Shown: piece by piece, positions 7,997 through 16,724 of the stretch
How the letters are laid out: the number at the start of each line of letters is the position of its first letter
Numbering within the stretch: position 1 is the stretch's first letter
Source: Lutibacter sp.
GTDB lineage: Bacteria; Bacteroidota; Bacteroidia; Flavobacteriales; Flavobacteriaceae
DNA: 43,535 nt
Direction: 5' to 3'
Assembly: GCF_021647475.1 (NCBI RefSeq)
Contig: NZ_JAKIUR010000023.1
Location: 1-43,535, forward strand
The notes under the pieces: generated by a model
The model's database searches: none
Told to the model about the DNA's origin: nothing
The model's input: only the letters and a program-made list of their open reading frames with translations
Translations under genes and position numbers: made by a program

Positions 7997-8476
7997 TTAT
8001 AATTCTCTAAAAATAGAATGCATTAAGCGGGTTTTATCGTTTATACTTTCTTCTAAAGAAATCATTGTTTCTGTTCTTGAAACACCATCAATATCATCTA
8101 TTTCAAAAATGATTTCCTTAGCATGAGTCGTGTTTTTAGCTCTAATCTTACAGAAAATATTATATTTTCCAGCAGTAATATAAGCAATAGTTACATTTGG
8201 TATTTTCCGTAAGTCTTTAATTACTTGTTTTGTTTTTGAAGTTTTTCCTAGATATATTCCAATATGTGAAATAAAAGAATACCCCATTTTTTCATAATCA
8301 AGGGATAATGTTGAACCTTTAATAATTCCTTCATCCTCCATTTTTTTTACACGAACATGAATAGTACCAGCAGAAACTACTAGTTTTTTAGCAATGTCGG
8401 TAAATGGTGTTCTTGCATTTTCTATTAAAATATCTAATATTTGATGATCTATTTCATCTAATACATATTTTTTCAT
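7997..8476 (-). CDS. Lrp/AsnC-family transcription regulator
   Basis: 159-residue regulator. The N-terminal winged helix-turn-helix (about 5-60) begins LDEIDHQILDILIENARTPF and has AKKLVVSAGTIHVRVKKMEDEGII. A RAM/AsnC ligand-binding domain (about 70-150) follows. Such proteins respond to amino acids as octamers. A TAnnTTTG element (TAAATTTG, minus strand, 8511-8518) lies upstream. The fused E1 gene is next on the same strand, but a strong terminator separates them. A link to branched-chain amino acid degradation is plausible from position, not shown. Confidence 0.9.
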   Translation of the reverse strand: MKKYVLDEIDHQILDILIENARTPFTDIAKKLVVSAGTIHVRVKKMEDEGIIKGSTLSLDYEKMGYSFISHIGIYLGKTSKTKQVIKDLRKIPNVTIAYITAGKYNIFCKIRAKNTTHAKEIIFEIDDIDGVSRTETMISLEESINDKTRLMHSIFREL

Positions 8477-8548
8477 ACTACGTTATTATTGATAATTAAA
8501 TAATTTACTGCAAATTTATCAAAAAAAAATCAAATATCTACTATTTAT

Positions 8549-9652
8549 TTACGAATTTGACAATTTTAATTGATTAAAACACAAATTTTTTGATTTAATT
8601 ATAGAACTAGTATGATAATTTGTTAAGTCACCTATTTTTTCAACATGTTCTTCTTTTTCTAATTTATGGTTATGATATTTAAAAACATACTGAATTCCAA
8701 CATCTTGTATCTTATTATTGGGCATTTTAACGTTTTTATAAATCTTATCTAAAAATAGCATATCATTATTTGGAATGTTAAAATAATCCTTATAATTAGC
8801 ATAATTGGTTGTTGTTGCTATATAATAAAATCCTTGTAATAAAGCCAAAAAATTAAATTTTCTAGTAATATCTCTGTCATAATCATTCTTATAATGTCCA
8901 CATTCAATTAAAACCGTGTTATAACCTAGCTTTTGAAAATTATCTCCCGTAGCCGTTGGGTAAAATTCATCAGTATATCTACCAATATGATTTGGAATAA
9001 TTTTTTGTAAGAAGTTATTCATTGCTACAATTACACTCATAGTTTCTTTTCTGCCTTTAGTTAAAGACCTATTTTTATCTTCAGATGGAGCCAAAAATGA
9101 AATAGTTGCTGGGTTTGAAGTTCCTTTTATATTAAAAACAGAACGTTGGTCGTGTAAATTGAAACAAAAAGAAGGATTAAAACGTTCTAATTCTCTACAT
9201 AATATTCTACTTTCAATAGCTTTTTGCTCAACAGCATCTCTATTTAAATCAATTTTATGTGCATTTTCACGTGTAAACAAAATGGCACCATCCGGATTTA
9301 ACAAAGGAATAAATTCAATTGTACAATTTTCTATAATGGTTTTAATATAAATTGAAGTATTCTTCTTTTGTTTTTTTACATAATTAAAAAAGTCAAACAG
9401 TGCTTTTGTCCCAGTACTTTCATTTCCATGCATTTGAGACCAAACCAAAATTTTAGTTTTGCCATTTCCTAAGGTTATTTTATAAATTGGAATGTTATTT
9501 TCTGAATAGCCAAGAATTTCTTTTTTAAATGGTGCAGATAGATTTTTTATTAATGGCTCAATATTATCAAATAATATTCTTCTTCCTTTTAAGCCCTCTT
9601 CAAAAAAAATAGGATAATCAGCTAATAAATTATCGGTATTTAATGTAGTCAT
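8549..9652 (-). CDS. M14-family zinc carboxypeptidase
   Basis: Probable metallocarboxypeptidase of 367 residues. The M14 zinc site is visible: HGNE in WSQMHGNESTGTKALF supplies His and Glu, and the second His is in CFNLHDQRS. The catalytic Glu is probably in TVLIECGHYKND. There is no signal peptide, so the enzyme is probably cytoplasmic. Substrate is unknown; M14 relatives remove C-terminal residues or process peptidoglycan peptides. It is divergent from an XRE regulator, and the shared spacer carries repeated palindromes overlapping its promoter (TACATTTG on the minus strand, at 9669-9676), so the regulator probably controls it. Confidence 0.85.
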   Translation of the reverse strand: MTTLNTDNLLADYPIFFEEGLKGRRILFDNIEPLIKNLSAPFKKEILGYSENNIPIYKITLGNGKTKILVWSQMHGNESTGTKALFDFFNYVKKQKKNTSIYIKTIIENCTIEFIPLLNPDGAILFTRENAHKIDLNRDAVEQKAIESRILCRELERFNPSFCFNLHDQRSVFNIKGTSNPATISFLAPSEDKNRSLTKGRKETMSVIVAMNNFLQKIIPNHIGRYTDEFYPTATGDNFQKLGYNTVLIECGHYKNDYDRDITRKFNFLALLQGFYYIATTTNYANYKDYFNIPNNDMLFLDKIYKNVKMPNNKIQDVGIQYVFKYHNHKLEKEEHVEKIGDLTNYHTSSIIKSKNLCFNQLKLSNS

Positions 9653-9665
9653 ATGATTTAGTAAA

Positions 9666-9950
9666 TTACAAATGTAAATATAACAAAGTTTACAAATGTA
9701 AATAATGTAATTTCATTAAAAATATACAATTGTAATCAATTAAAAGAATAGATTTTACATCAATAATGAGTGAGTATAAATAAAATTGATAAGTACTATA
9801 TAAATAATTGTAAATAAGTTAGTTATAATATATTATATAAATAAATAAATTAAGTTATTTTCACAAAATATTAAATTTAAACAGCTAATGTTTTGAATGT
9901 AAGTTTAGTTTATATACATTTGTAATCTTATATACAAGTTACAATGGTAA
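9666..9950. promoter_or_regulatory. Divergent promoter region with five TTACAwwTGTAA palindromes
   Basis: The 12-mer TTACAwwTGTAA occurs perfectly at 9666-9677 and 9690-9701, and with one mismatch at 9724-9735, 9914-9925 and 9939-9950, the last overlapping the XRE start codon. Copies 1, 2 and 4 contain TACATTTG on one strand, a consensus -7 element, so a protein bound there would block RNA polymerase at both promoters. This looks like an operator set for the XRE protein. The remaining spacer (9736-9913) is AT-rich, with nothing else recognised. Confidence 0.65.
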
Positions 9951-10339
9951 ACGTAGAAGAATTTGCAGAACGATTAAAATTTATGTTAAATTACTATGAA
10001 ATTTCTGCTGCTCAATTGGCAGAAAAGATTGAAGTACAGCGTTCAAGTATATCTCATATACTTTCTGGTAGAAATAAACCAAGTTTAGAATTTGTGCTAA
10101 AAATTCTAAAAGCATTTCCAGAAGTAGAATTGTATTGGTTATTAAATGGTAAAGGTAAATTTCCTAAGGTTGATGAAAAAGCACTTACCACTTCTCCTCT
10201 ATCTTCTAATTTAGATGATATTGAGAATAAAAAGGTTGAACCTAAGAAAGCAAATAGTATTGAGAAAGTTGATAACACAACAATAGAACGGATTGTTGTC
10301 TTTTATAAAGATGGAACATTTAAAAACTATATTCCATAA
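9944..10339 (+). CDS. XRE-family helix-turn-helix regulator
   Basis: 131-residue protein with a phage-repressor-like HTH at residues 5-65: FAERLKFMLNYYEISAAQLA, then VQRSSISHILSGRNKPSLEF as turn and recognition helix. A conserved tail ELYWLLNGKGKFP follows. Residues 75-131 are a polar, probably disordered linker ending in a short strand-like segment (ERIVVFYKDGTFKNYIP). Proteins of this form are widespread in flavobacteria and poorly characterised. It is divergent from the M14 peptidase gene and is followed by a terminator, so it is a single-gene transcript. The palindromes overlapping its promoter and start codon suggest autorepression. Confidence 0.85.
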   Translation: MVNVEEFAERLKFMLNYYEISAAQLAEKIEVQRSSISHILSGRNKPSLEFVLKILKAFPEVELYWLLNGKGKFPKVDEKALTTSPLSSNLDDIENKKVEPKKANSIEKVDNTTIERIVVFYKDGTFKNYIP

Positions 10340-10374
10340 AAAAAGGCTCTATGTAATTAAATAAAGCCTTTTAA
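10340..10374 (+). terminator. Intrinsic terminator of the XRE gene
   Basis: AAAAGGCT (10341-10348) pairs perfectly with AGCCTTTT (10365-10372) across a 16-nt loop, immediately after the stop codon. The T run is short. Confidence 0.7.
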
Positions 10375-10385
10375 AACGTTCTGAA

Positions 10386-10490
10386 GATGTCATACTGAGC
10401 TACGTCGAAGTAGCATTTTAGAATCTTTTCTTGCTGATTATCAGTTATTATGAGAACGAACCTGAAACAAATTCAGGTTGACGAAAATTT
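10386..10490. repeat. Degenerate copy of a dispersed flavobacterial repeat
   Basis: The segment begins GTCATACTGAGCTACGTCGA and ends with the hairpin CCTGAAacaaaTTCAGG followed by TTGACG. The same layout (GTCATgCTGA... and CCTGAAacaagTTCAGGgTGACG) occurs at 39363-39452. Both lie at gene ends. Confidence 0.6.
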
Positions 10491-10532
10491 TACATTTTAG
10501 GTTACCTTTTTTAACAGGTTTCTGTTTGATAA

Positions 10533-12971
10533 TTATTTCAGCAACTGAGCAATTCCTTTTCGTACAATTAAAATGATTTCATCTTTATTAGTATTTTTAG
10601 ATTGCATTTGAATAGTTACAATTTGATTCATCATATTAACAGCCATTTTATCAAATTTAAATTTTCTGTATCGTTTTCCATTTTTTACAAACTTGTCTGT
10701 TAAGTTACTAATAGCTTCAGTGTTATTGCTTTCAATAATCATTTTGTATCCTTGTCCATATAAGGCTTGCGTGTGTTTGTCTCTTGAATTAAACATTCCT
10801 AAAAGTACATGTTTAGCAATAAACGGTAAATTAGTAGTGTCTTTTTCATTAATGTAAATGGTAGTAATTGCATCTGCTAAATTCTCTTTTGTTTCTTTAT
10901 TTAAGGTTTTGAGCTTATTTAATGCTGCAGGTTTATCTATTTGATATAAAGCTACTAATGCACTTTTTGTCATCGCAAAAGATTCGCTATTTAAGGCTTT
11001 TTCAAATATTGGTTTATATATAGGATCTACTAATTTTCCTAATACATTAATTGCTGCTGCTTTTACCAGTGTTTTTTTATCAAATTTAGCCAATTGTACA
11101 ATTTTAGCAATGGCATCTTTTTTATTATATTTTTGAAATAAATCGATATGTTCTAATGCATAAATTCGTAATTCATAAAAAGGATCATTTAAACCTTTTA
11201 GAAGAGTATTATAAGCTTCTTTACTGGTAGTTTGATTTTTTGCAACTTCTTCTAAGGCTAATTTTCTATCTAAATAATGCGTAGCGTGGTTAAATTGATA
11301 GATATAATTTGTTAATGTTTTATTTACATTTATTTCTGCTAACAGCACGTGTTTAGCATCAATATTTATAAGTTTTGGTAGTTTATTAAAGCTAAATGTA
11401 AACGATTCATCAGCATGGGAAACCCAAACGTTATGTCGTATTTTATTATTGTCTTCATAAATGTCAATACTTAAAGGAAATATAAAGGTTTTATCTTGTT
11501 GTTTTATGTTTACGGTTACGGTTTTATTGATGGTATTATAATCATAAGTAACAGTCATTTTTATATGTCCGTTACCATAATACCATTCATTAAAAAACCA
11601 ATTCAAATCTTTACCACTTACTTTTTCTAGTGCCAAACGTAAATCCGTTGCTTCCGCAGTTCCAAATTTATGTTCGTTTAAATATTCTTTAAGTCCAGCA
11701 AAAAAAGCTTTATCACCTAAATAATCATTTAACATGTATAAGATTGCACCACCTTTTTGGTAGCTAACAACATCAAACATATCTTCTCTATCTTTATAAT
11801 AAAATCGAACTAAATCTTCTGAATCTTTTTTGTTGTTTAAAAAGGTTTGCTGATCTTCATCCATTAAAGCATTTGCTTCATCATTGCCATATTTGTATTT
11901 AAGCCACAAGTATTCGCCATAAGTTGCAAAAGATTCGTTTACCGTTAAATTTGACCAGCTTTCGGTGGTTACTAAATCTCCAAACCAATGATGAAATAAT
12001 TCATGTGAAATGGTGTTTTCCCAAATATTTTTATCTATGAGTTGCCCTTTTTTTTGTTGAGCACCTTCGCCGTGTACTACTGCGGTAGTATTTTCCATAG
12101 CGCCACTTACATAATCTCTAACCACAATTTGGTCGTATTTATTCCATTGATAAGGAACGCCAGTAATATTGGAGAAAAATGTTATCATTTCAGGAGTTTT
12201 TCCAAAAATTTCTTTGGCCACAGGCTCATATTCTTTTTCTACATAATAATTTACAGGAATTCCATTCCAAGAATCTTTTACAATACTGAAATCACCTACT
12301 CCCATAAAAAATAAATATGGAGCATGTTTTTTATCCATTTTCCAATAATCAGTTCGTGTTCCATCTGCATTTTTAGTTTGACTTTCTAATTTTCCGTTGG
12401 ATAAGGTTACATATTTATTAGGAACTGTCATATAAATTTCTTCGGTACTTTTTTGATTTGGGGAGTCAATAGTTGGAAACCAACAGCTATTAGATTCTGT
12501 TTCACCTTGTGTCCAAATTTCAGTTGGTTTATCAGGATCTTCTCCTTTAGGATCAATAAAATACAATCCTTTGGCATCAGTTATGGCTGCACTTCCACTT
12601 TGTTTAACTTTTTCAGGATTTGCAATATAATTTACATACACCGTAAACGTTTCATCTTTAGTATAGGTTTTACCTAGTTCAATAGTAATTTCATCATCAG
12701 AATAGTTGTAATTAGCAGGTTTATCATTTACTTTAACTTGTTTTATAGTAAAAGCTTTTGCATCTAAAACTACTTTATTTGCTGGATAAAAATGTGGTGA
12801 AAGTGTTACCCAAGCTTCGCCATTCATTTGGCTTTTTTGAAAATTAAAATCTACCTTTAATTTAGTGTGAATTAAATCGTTTACTTTGGTTCTTTCTGCT
12901 CTGTAGTCTGTTTTTTGTGCTACTATAAATGTTGAAGAAATTAGAAATATAGCAAGTATTATTTTTTTCAT
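10533..12971 (-). CDS. M1-family metallo-aminopeptidase, secreted
   Basis: Zinc aminopeptidase of about 812 residues. The signal peptide is MKKIILAIFLISSTFIVAQ. The M1 N-terminal beta domain is followed by the GAMEN-type exopeptidase motif (SGAMENTTAV) and the zinc site HELFHH, with the third ligand Glu 18 residues on in NESFATYGEYLW. Residues from about 580 are a HEAT-like helical C-terminal domain. I place the start at 12971: an ATG ten codons upstream (13001) overlaps the consensus -7 element TACTTTTG at 12999-13006, so it would lie upstream of the transcription start. The protein probably digests peptides in the periplasm or outside the cell. Confidence 0.9.
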   Translation of the reverse strand: MKKIILAIFLISSTFIVAQKTDYRAERTKVNDLIHTKLKVDFNFQKSQMNGEAWVTLSPHFYPANKVVLDAKAFTIKQVKVNDKPANYNYSDDEITIELGKTYTKDETFTVYVNYIANPEKVKQSGSAAITDAKGLYFIDPKGEDPDKPTEIWTQGETESNSCWFPTIDSPNQKSTEEIYMTVPNKYVTLSNGKLESQTKNADGTRTDYWKMDKKHAPYLFFMGVGDFSIVKDSWNGIPVNYYVEKEYEPVAKEIFGKTPEMITFFSNITGVPYQWNKYDQIVVRDYVSGAMENTTAVVHGEGAQQKKGQLIDKNIWENTISHELFHHWFGDLVTTESWSNLTVNESFATYGEYLWLKYKYGNDEANALMDEDQQTFLNNKKDSEDLVRFYYKDREDMFDVVSYQKGGAILYMLNDYLGDKAFFAGLKEYLNEHKFGTAEATDLRLALEKVSGKDLNWFFNEWYYGNGHIKMTVTYDYNTINKTVTVNIKQQDKTFIFPLSIDIYEDNNKIRHNVWVSHADESFTFSFNKLPKLINIDAKHVLLAEINVNKTLTNYIYQFNHATHYLDRKLALEEVAKNQTTSKEAYNTLLKGLNDPFYELRIYALEHIDLFQKYNKKDAIAKIVQLAKFDKKTLVKAAAINVLGKLVDPIYKPIFEKALNSESFAMTKSALVALYQIDKPAALNKLKTLNKETKENLADAITTIYINEKDTTNLPFIAKHVLLGMFNSRDKHTQALYGQGYKMIIESNNTEAISNLTDKFVKNGKRYRKFKFDKMAVNMMNQIVTIQMQSKNTNKDEIILIVRKGIAQLLK

Positions 12972-12998
12972 TAGGGTGTTTATGTTTAAGTGAGATTT

Positions 12999-13006
12999 CA
13001 AAAGTA
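12999..13006 (-). promoter_or_regulatory. -7 element of the M1 aminopeptidase gene
   Basis: TACTTTTG on the minus strand fits the Bacteroidota TAnnTTTG consensus. It puts transcription start near 12994, 23-24 nt before the ATG at 12971, and so decides the start codon. Confidence 0.6.
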
Positions 13007-13043
13007 CTATTTTAAATTAATTTTGGTGTTAATAAGCAGTTAA

Positions 13044-13072
13044 AAAGCCATACTGTAAATGAGTATGGCTTT
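13044..13072 (-). terminator. Terminator of the sigma/DUF4252 operon
   Basis: A perfect 10-bp stem (GTATGGCTTT at 13063-13072 with AAAGCCATAC at 13044-13053) encloses a 9-nt loop, with a T run on the minus strand. It lies 25 bp past the stop of the last DUF4252 gene. Confidence 0.85.
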
Positions 13073-13096
13073 AATTTTATTATGATTTCAGATTGT

Positions 13097-13645
13097 TTAC
13101 TTTATACTTTTAAATAATCCTTCTAATTGTTTTAATTGATTAGAATTACCATCGATTTTAATTTCTTTGGATAATTTAATAATGTCAGAAGGATTCATTT
13201 TTTCTCCTAAAATTCTGACAATTGCAAATCCTTTTTCGTTATCAGAACCAAAAATAATAACTTCATTTATAGCATTTTCTTTACCCAAGTAACTTATGCT
13301 AATATTACTTTTGTTTCGCTTAAATCTGATGAGCTGTTTGTACTTTGGATTTTTAAGAATTTTATTGACTTTAGCTTTTTCTGAATTATAAAAAGTACGA
13401 TTTTTATCGTTTAATTCCAACGCTAAAAAATTCATTTTTTTGATGGTGTTCAAAGTGTTTTTAGCATCTTCAGAAATATCGGTATCCTTTAATTGAATAA
13501 TACTTACAGGAATATCAACAGAAATAAATTCATTATTTTCCTTGCTTTCAACAATATATTTTTGCAATGAAGGTGTTGTATTACAAGATGTTAGCACTAA
13601 CATAGTTATTGCTAAAAAACTACTTATTTTAAAAATAACTTTCAT
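13097..13645 (-). CDS. DUF4252-family lipoprotein
   Basis: About 182 residues. It starts MKVIFKISSFLAITMLVLTSC, a lipoprotein signal with the lipobox L-T-S-C, so it is probably membrane-anchored. The remaining sequence matches the DUF4252 pattern of its neighbour (a SxVxI segment, a central KY.. L.R.K.. strand, a late IVRILGEKMNPSDIIKLSK helix). Function is unknown. I chose the ATG at 13645, 1 bp from the stop of the gene upstream, because the longer start lacks a signal peptide. It is the last gene of a four-gene operon with an ECF sigma factor and a putative anti-sigma factor. Confidence 0.75.
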   Translation of the reverse strand: MKVIFKISSFLAITMLVLTSCNTTPSLQKYIVESKENNEFISVDIPVSIIQLKDTDISEDAKNTLNTIKKMNFLALELNDKNRTFYNSEKAKVNKILKNPKYKQLIRFKRNKSNISISYLGKENAINEVIIFGSDNEKGFAIVRILGEKMNPSDIIKLSKEIKIDGNSNQLKQLEGLFKSIK

Positions 13646-13646
13646 A

Positions 13647-14165
13647 TTATTGTTTTTTAAGTTGTTTTCCACTTTCAGGAATATACGAGTTTGTTAGTTT
13701 TGATATTTTATTCAAATCAATATCTCCAGTAAGTGATAAAATTACCGCTTGTTGGTCTGCTTTATTTTTTAAATCGCTTACAAACATTAGCAATTCGCTT
13801 ACATGGTTTTTGTCTTTTCCTTTTCTAATATAAATTTTTACACGTCCATCTTTATCTTTTGCTCTCATTAGTTCAGTTAATTTTGCTTTTTTCAAGTAAC
13901 TATTAACTGTATTTTTCATTTGATTAGCAATAGCACTGCTTTCAGTAGTATATACTTTTAATGATTTTAAATTTTGAACCATTTTAACATATTCTTGTGA
14001 TTCAGGATCATTTCCTTTAAAAGAACTTAACATTTGAAAAGCTTCTTTATTGACAATAACTGAAGTTACATCATCCATATCTTCAAATTTGTCAAAAATA
14101 GATTCTTGAGCAAAAGAAGTATAGGAAACTATTAGCATTACTGCTATTAAAATTATTTTTTTCAT
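13647..14165 (-). CDS. DUF4252-family secreted protein
   Basis: About 172 residues with the cleavable signal MKKIILIAVMLIVSYTSFAQ. The mature part has the typical DUF4252 order: SVIVNKEAFQMLSSF, LKSLKVYTTES, YLKKAKLTELMRAKDKDGRVK and VILSLTGDIDLNKISKL. Function is unknown. The start at 14165 is chosen over an in-frame ATG 24 codons upstream because the latter overlaps the anti-sigma gene and has no signal peptide. It has a paralogue immediately downstream and sits in an ECF sigma operon, where such proteins may be part of an envelope-stress response. Confidence 0.75.
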   Translation of the reverse strand: MKKIILIAVMLIVSYTSFAQESIFDKFEDMDDVTSVIVNKEAFQMLSSFKGNDPESQEYVKMVQNLKSLKVYTTESSAIANQMKNTVNSYLKKAKLTELMRAKDKDGRVKIYIRKGKDKNHVSELLMFVSDLKNKADQQAVILSLTGDIDLNKISKLTNSYIPESGKQLKKQ

Positions 14166-14172
14166 TTTTAGT

Positions 14173-14595
14173 TTATTTAAATTGTTTAAAAATTTTGTTT
14201 TTTGTTGTTTCAAACTCTTGTAATTCTCCAATTGCAACAGTTCCTTTATGTAAATTTCCCGAAAGCATATTTAATGCCATTTTTGTTTCATTAAAAACTT
14301 TTTCGGCTTTGTTTTGCTGGTGTTTTTGATAACCAGTATAAACGCTTACCAGTAAAATTAATGATGCGGCAACGGTTAACCACTTCCAATTCTGCTTTTG
14401 ACTTTTTAATTGGATGGTTTTAGTAAAACGCTCATTTTTACTAGTTGAAAAATAATTGAATAACGCTTTGTATTCAACTAAATGAGGGGCTACATTATCA
14501 CTTAAAAAATAGTTTTTCAACTCTTTTTCTTCTGTTAAGGTAGTTTCACCATTTTCATATTTTTCCAACAACTTTTCTATGTTAGCTAATTCCAT
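14173..14595 (-). CDS. Putative membrane anti-sigma factor
   Basis: 140 residues with a cytoplasmic N-terminal helical part (MELANIEKLLEKYENGETTL, as in Bacteroidota anti-sigma proteins) and one membrane segment at about 69-88 (WKWLTVAASLILLVSVYTGY). A short polar extracytoplasmic tail follows. Its start overlaps the end of the ECF sigma gene by 14 bp, which indicates translational coupling and a functional pair. The tail is short, so signal sensing may rely on the DUF4252 partners; that is inference. There is no zinc-binding HxxxCxxC motif. Confidence 0.7.
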   Translation of the reverse strand: MELANIEKLLEKYENGETTLTEEKELKNYFLSDNVAPHLVEYKALFNYFSTSKNERFTKTIQLKSQKQNWKWLTVAASLILLVSVYTGYQKHQQNKAEKVFNETKMALNMLSGNLHKGTVAIGELQEFETTKNKIFKQFK

Positions 14596-15091
14596 ATTGA
14601 TGTTGTTTTATTAATTGTTCTCTAATTGTTTTTCTTGCTCTTGATAAGCTGACTCTAATTGCCGTTTGTTTTATTTGTAACATTTCAGCAATTTCTTCAA
14701 ATTCATATTGTTCTATATCTCTTAATTGAATGATTAATTTTTGTTGTTCTGGTAATTTGTCTATCAACTTTTCAACCAAACTAACACTATCATTCAATTC
14801 TACTCTTTTTTGTAAGGAAGCTCCTTTTTCAGTATAATTACTATGAACCAAAGTTAAATTGCTGGCTTGTTTAGATTTAAGTCTGTCAAAACAATAATTT
14901 TTAGTCATTGTCATTGCAAATGCTTCAATACTTTTATATTCATTTAATTTTTCTTTATTTTTCCATAATTTAAAAAATAATTCTTGTGTTGCATCTTCTG
15001 CTTCTTCCGTAGAAACCAATAACCGTTTGGCTAAACGAAATATTTTATCTTTAAATGGCATTACGGTATTTAGAAAATCCGATTGTTTCAT
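14582..15091 (-). CDS. ECF-type RNA polymerase sigma factor
   Basis: 169-residue sigma-70 family protein. Region 2 (about 8-80) includes EEAEDATQELFFKLWKNKEK and EAFAMTMTKNYCFDRLKSK. Region 4 (about 110-165) includes LPEQQKLIIQLRDIEQYEFE and the HTH IAEMLQIKQTAIRVSLSRAR. There is no sigma region 1.1 or 3, as expected for ECF factors. It is the first gene of the operon and overlaps the anti-sigma gene. It is divergent from the S41 peptidase gene across 144 bp. The promoter it recognises cannot be read here. Confidence 0.9.
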   Translation of the reverse strand: MKQSDFLNTVMPFKDKIFRLAKRLLVSTEEAEDATQELFFKLWKNKEKLNEYKSIEAFAMTMTKNYCFDRLKSKQASNLTLVHSNYTEKGASLQKRVELNDSVSLVEKLIDKLPEQQKLIIQLRDIEQYEFEEIAEMLQIKQTAIRVSLSRARKTIREQLIKQHQYGIS

Positions 15092-15235
15092 TTTTAAGTT
15101 TGGTTACTACAAATTTTTAGTTTGATTTTACAATTATGACGAACAAGTTACATTTTTGTAACAGAAGTTGTGAAAAGTGTAATTTATTTTCATAAATTTC
15201 GACTTAGTTTAAAAATATAATTACAAACCTCAATA

Positions 15236-16690
15236 ATGAAAAAAAGTAATATTCTAATAACATTATTCCTATTCATTGGATTAACTTTTGGATGTAATAA
15301 AAGAAATGAAATTACATTTAGTAATAATTCTATCAATAATTTTGTTTGGAAAGCGATGAATTCTTGGTACAACTGGCAGCCTAACGTTCCTGCTTTAGCA
15401 GATACTAAAGATGATAATACGAATGATTATACAGCTTATTTAGATGGATTTTCAACACCCGAAGATTTATTTAATAGTTTGCTTTTTGATGCTGGTAATA
15501 CCGATCGATTTTCTTGGTTTATTGAAGATTATGTAGCACAACAAAAACAATTTCAAGGAATATCTTTATCTTTTGGATTTAGATTACAGGGCGTACCAAT
15601 TAATACCAGTGGAGATATAATTTTATATGTTAGGTTTGTAAGTAATAATTCACCTGCTTTTGATGCTGGTATAAAACGTGGTGATATCATAAATGCTATA
15701 GATGGTGTTGTTTTAAATGAAACTAATTATAACAATACGGTTAGTAAACTATCAAATGATACAGTTACTTTATCTTTTGTAACTGAAAATAAGGGAACCT
15801 TAACTGCTATTGGAGATAAAACCATTACAGCTGTCGAAGTTTCTGATAATCCCGTTTATTTAACTAAAGTTTTTGATAATATTAATGGTGGAAAAGTTGG
15901 CTATTTAGTTTATAACGGATTTAGATCTTCTTATAATGATGAATTAAATGCTGCTTTTGCAGATTTAAAAGCTGCTGGTGTAAATGAATTAATTTTAGAT
16001 TTACGACTTAATGGTGGTGGCTCTGTAGCTACTTCTTCTTATTTAGCGAGTATGATTGATGCAAATGCTGGAACGGATAAATTTGCTGATTTAAAGTTTA
16101 ACAATAAGCACTCCAATGAAAATAGCACCTACAATTTTCAAAATACACAAAAAGATTATGATGCAACTGGAGCAAAAACTGGTGAAGAAGCTATAAATAG
16201 ATTATCAAATATTAATAGACTTTATGTGCTAACTTCTCATAGTACTGCTTCTGCTAGTGAAATGATAATAAATGGTTTAAAACCTTATATACCTGTTAAA
16301 CTAATTGGCACAACTACTTATGGTAAAAATGTGGGTTCAATTACCTTGTACGATTCTCCAGGTTCTGACTATACTAGCCAATCTTCTGCAAATGCAAATC
16401 ATAAAAATGCAATGCAACCTATTGTGTTTCAAATATTTAATAAATTAGGTAAAAGCGATTATACTCAAGGATTTACTCCTGATATTGAAGTGAAAGAATA
16501 TGAATTTTGGAATGCTATTTTACCTTTTGGTGATGAAAATGAAGTAGTTTTAAAAGCTGCGTTAGATGATATTAGAGGCTTGTCAACTAAAACTATTTCA
16601 AAATATAAAAGTGCAACGCCATTAAAAGTGTTGCCGCTTGAATCAAAATTTGATAAAGAAATGTATATAACCAATGAGTTTTTAAATTAA
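15236..16690 (+). CDS. S41-family C-terminal processing-type protease, lipoprotein
   Basis: 484 residues starting with a lipoprotein signal (MKKSNILITLFLFIGLTFGC). A PDZ domain lies at about 100-190 (SPAFDAGIKRGDIINAIDG). The S41 catalytic core holds the Ser in SHSTASASEMIINGLKPY and the Lys in TTYGKNVGS. Tsp/CtpA relatives degrade or trim envelope proteins from their C-termini. The substrate is unknown. It is divergent from the ECF sigma gene, so a shared envelope-stress role is possible but not shown. Confidence 0.9.
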   Translation: MKKSNILITLFLFIGLTFGCNKRNEITFSNNSINNFVWKAMNSWYNWQPNVPALADTKDDNTNDYTAYLDGFSTPEDLFNSLLFDAGNTDRFSWFIEDYVAQQKQFQGISLSFGFRLQGVPINTSGDIILYVRFVSNNSPAFDAGIKRGDIINAIDGVVLNETNYNNTVSKLSNDTVTLSFVTENKGTLTAIGDKTITAVEVSDNPVYLTKVFDNINGGKVGYLVYNGFRSSYNDELNAAFADLKAAGVNELILDLRLNGGGSVATSSYLASMIDANAGTDKFADLKFNNKHSNENSTYNFQNTQKDYDATGAKTGEEAINRLSNINRLYVLTSHSTASASEMIINGLKPYIPVKLIGTTTYGKNVGSITLYDSPGSDYTSQSSANANHKNAMQPIVFQIFNKLGKSDYTQGFTPDIEVKEYEFWNAILPFGDENEVVLKAALDDIRGLSTKTISKYKSATPLKVLPLESKFDKEMYITNEFLN

Positions 16691-16724
16691 TAATTAGATT
16701 TCAATCTAAAAAAGAAAGAGTTTT

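Noticed and set aside
9653..10339. Prophage-type repressor interpretation of the XRE protein and its operators
   Set aside because: No integrase, phage structural gene or attachment site is nearby, and the divergent gene is an M14 peptidase, so a chromosomal regulator is the simpler reading.
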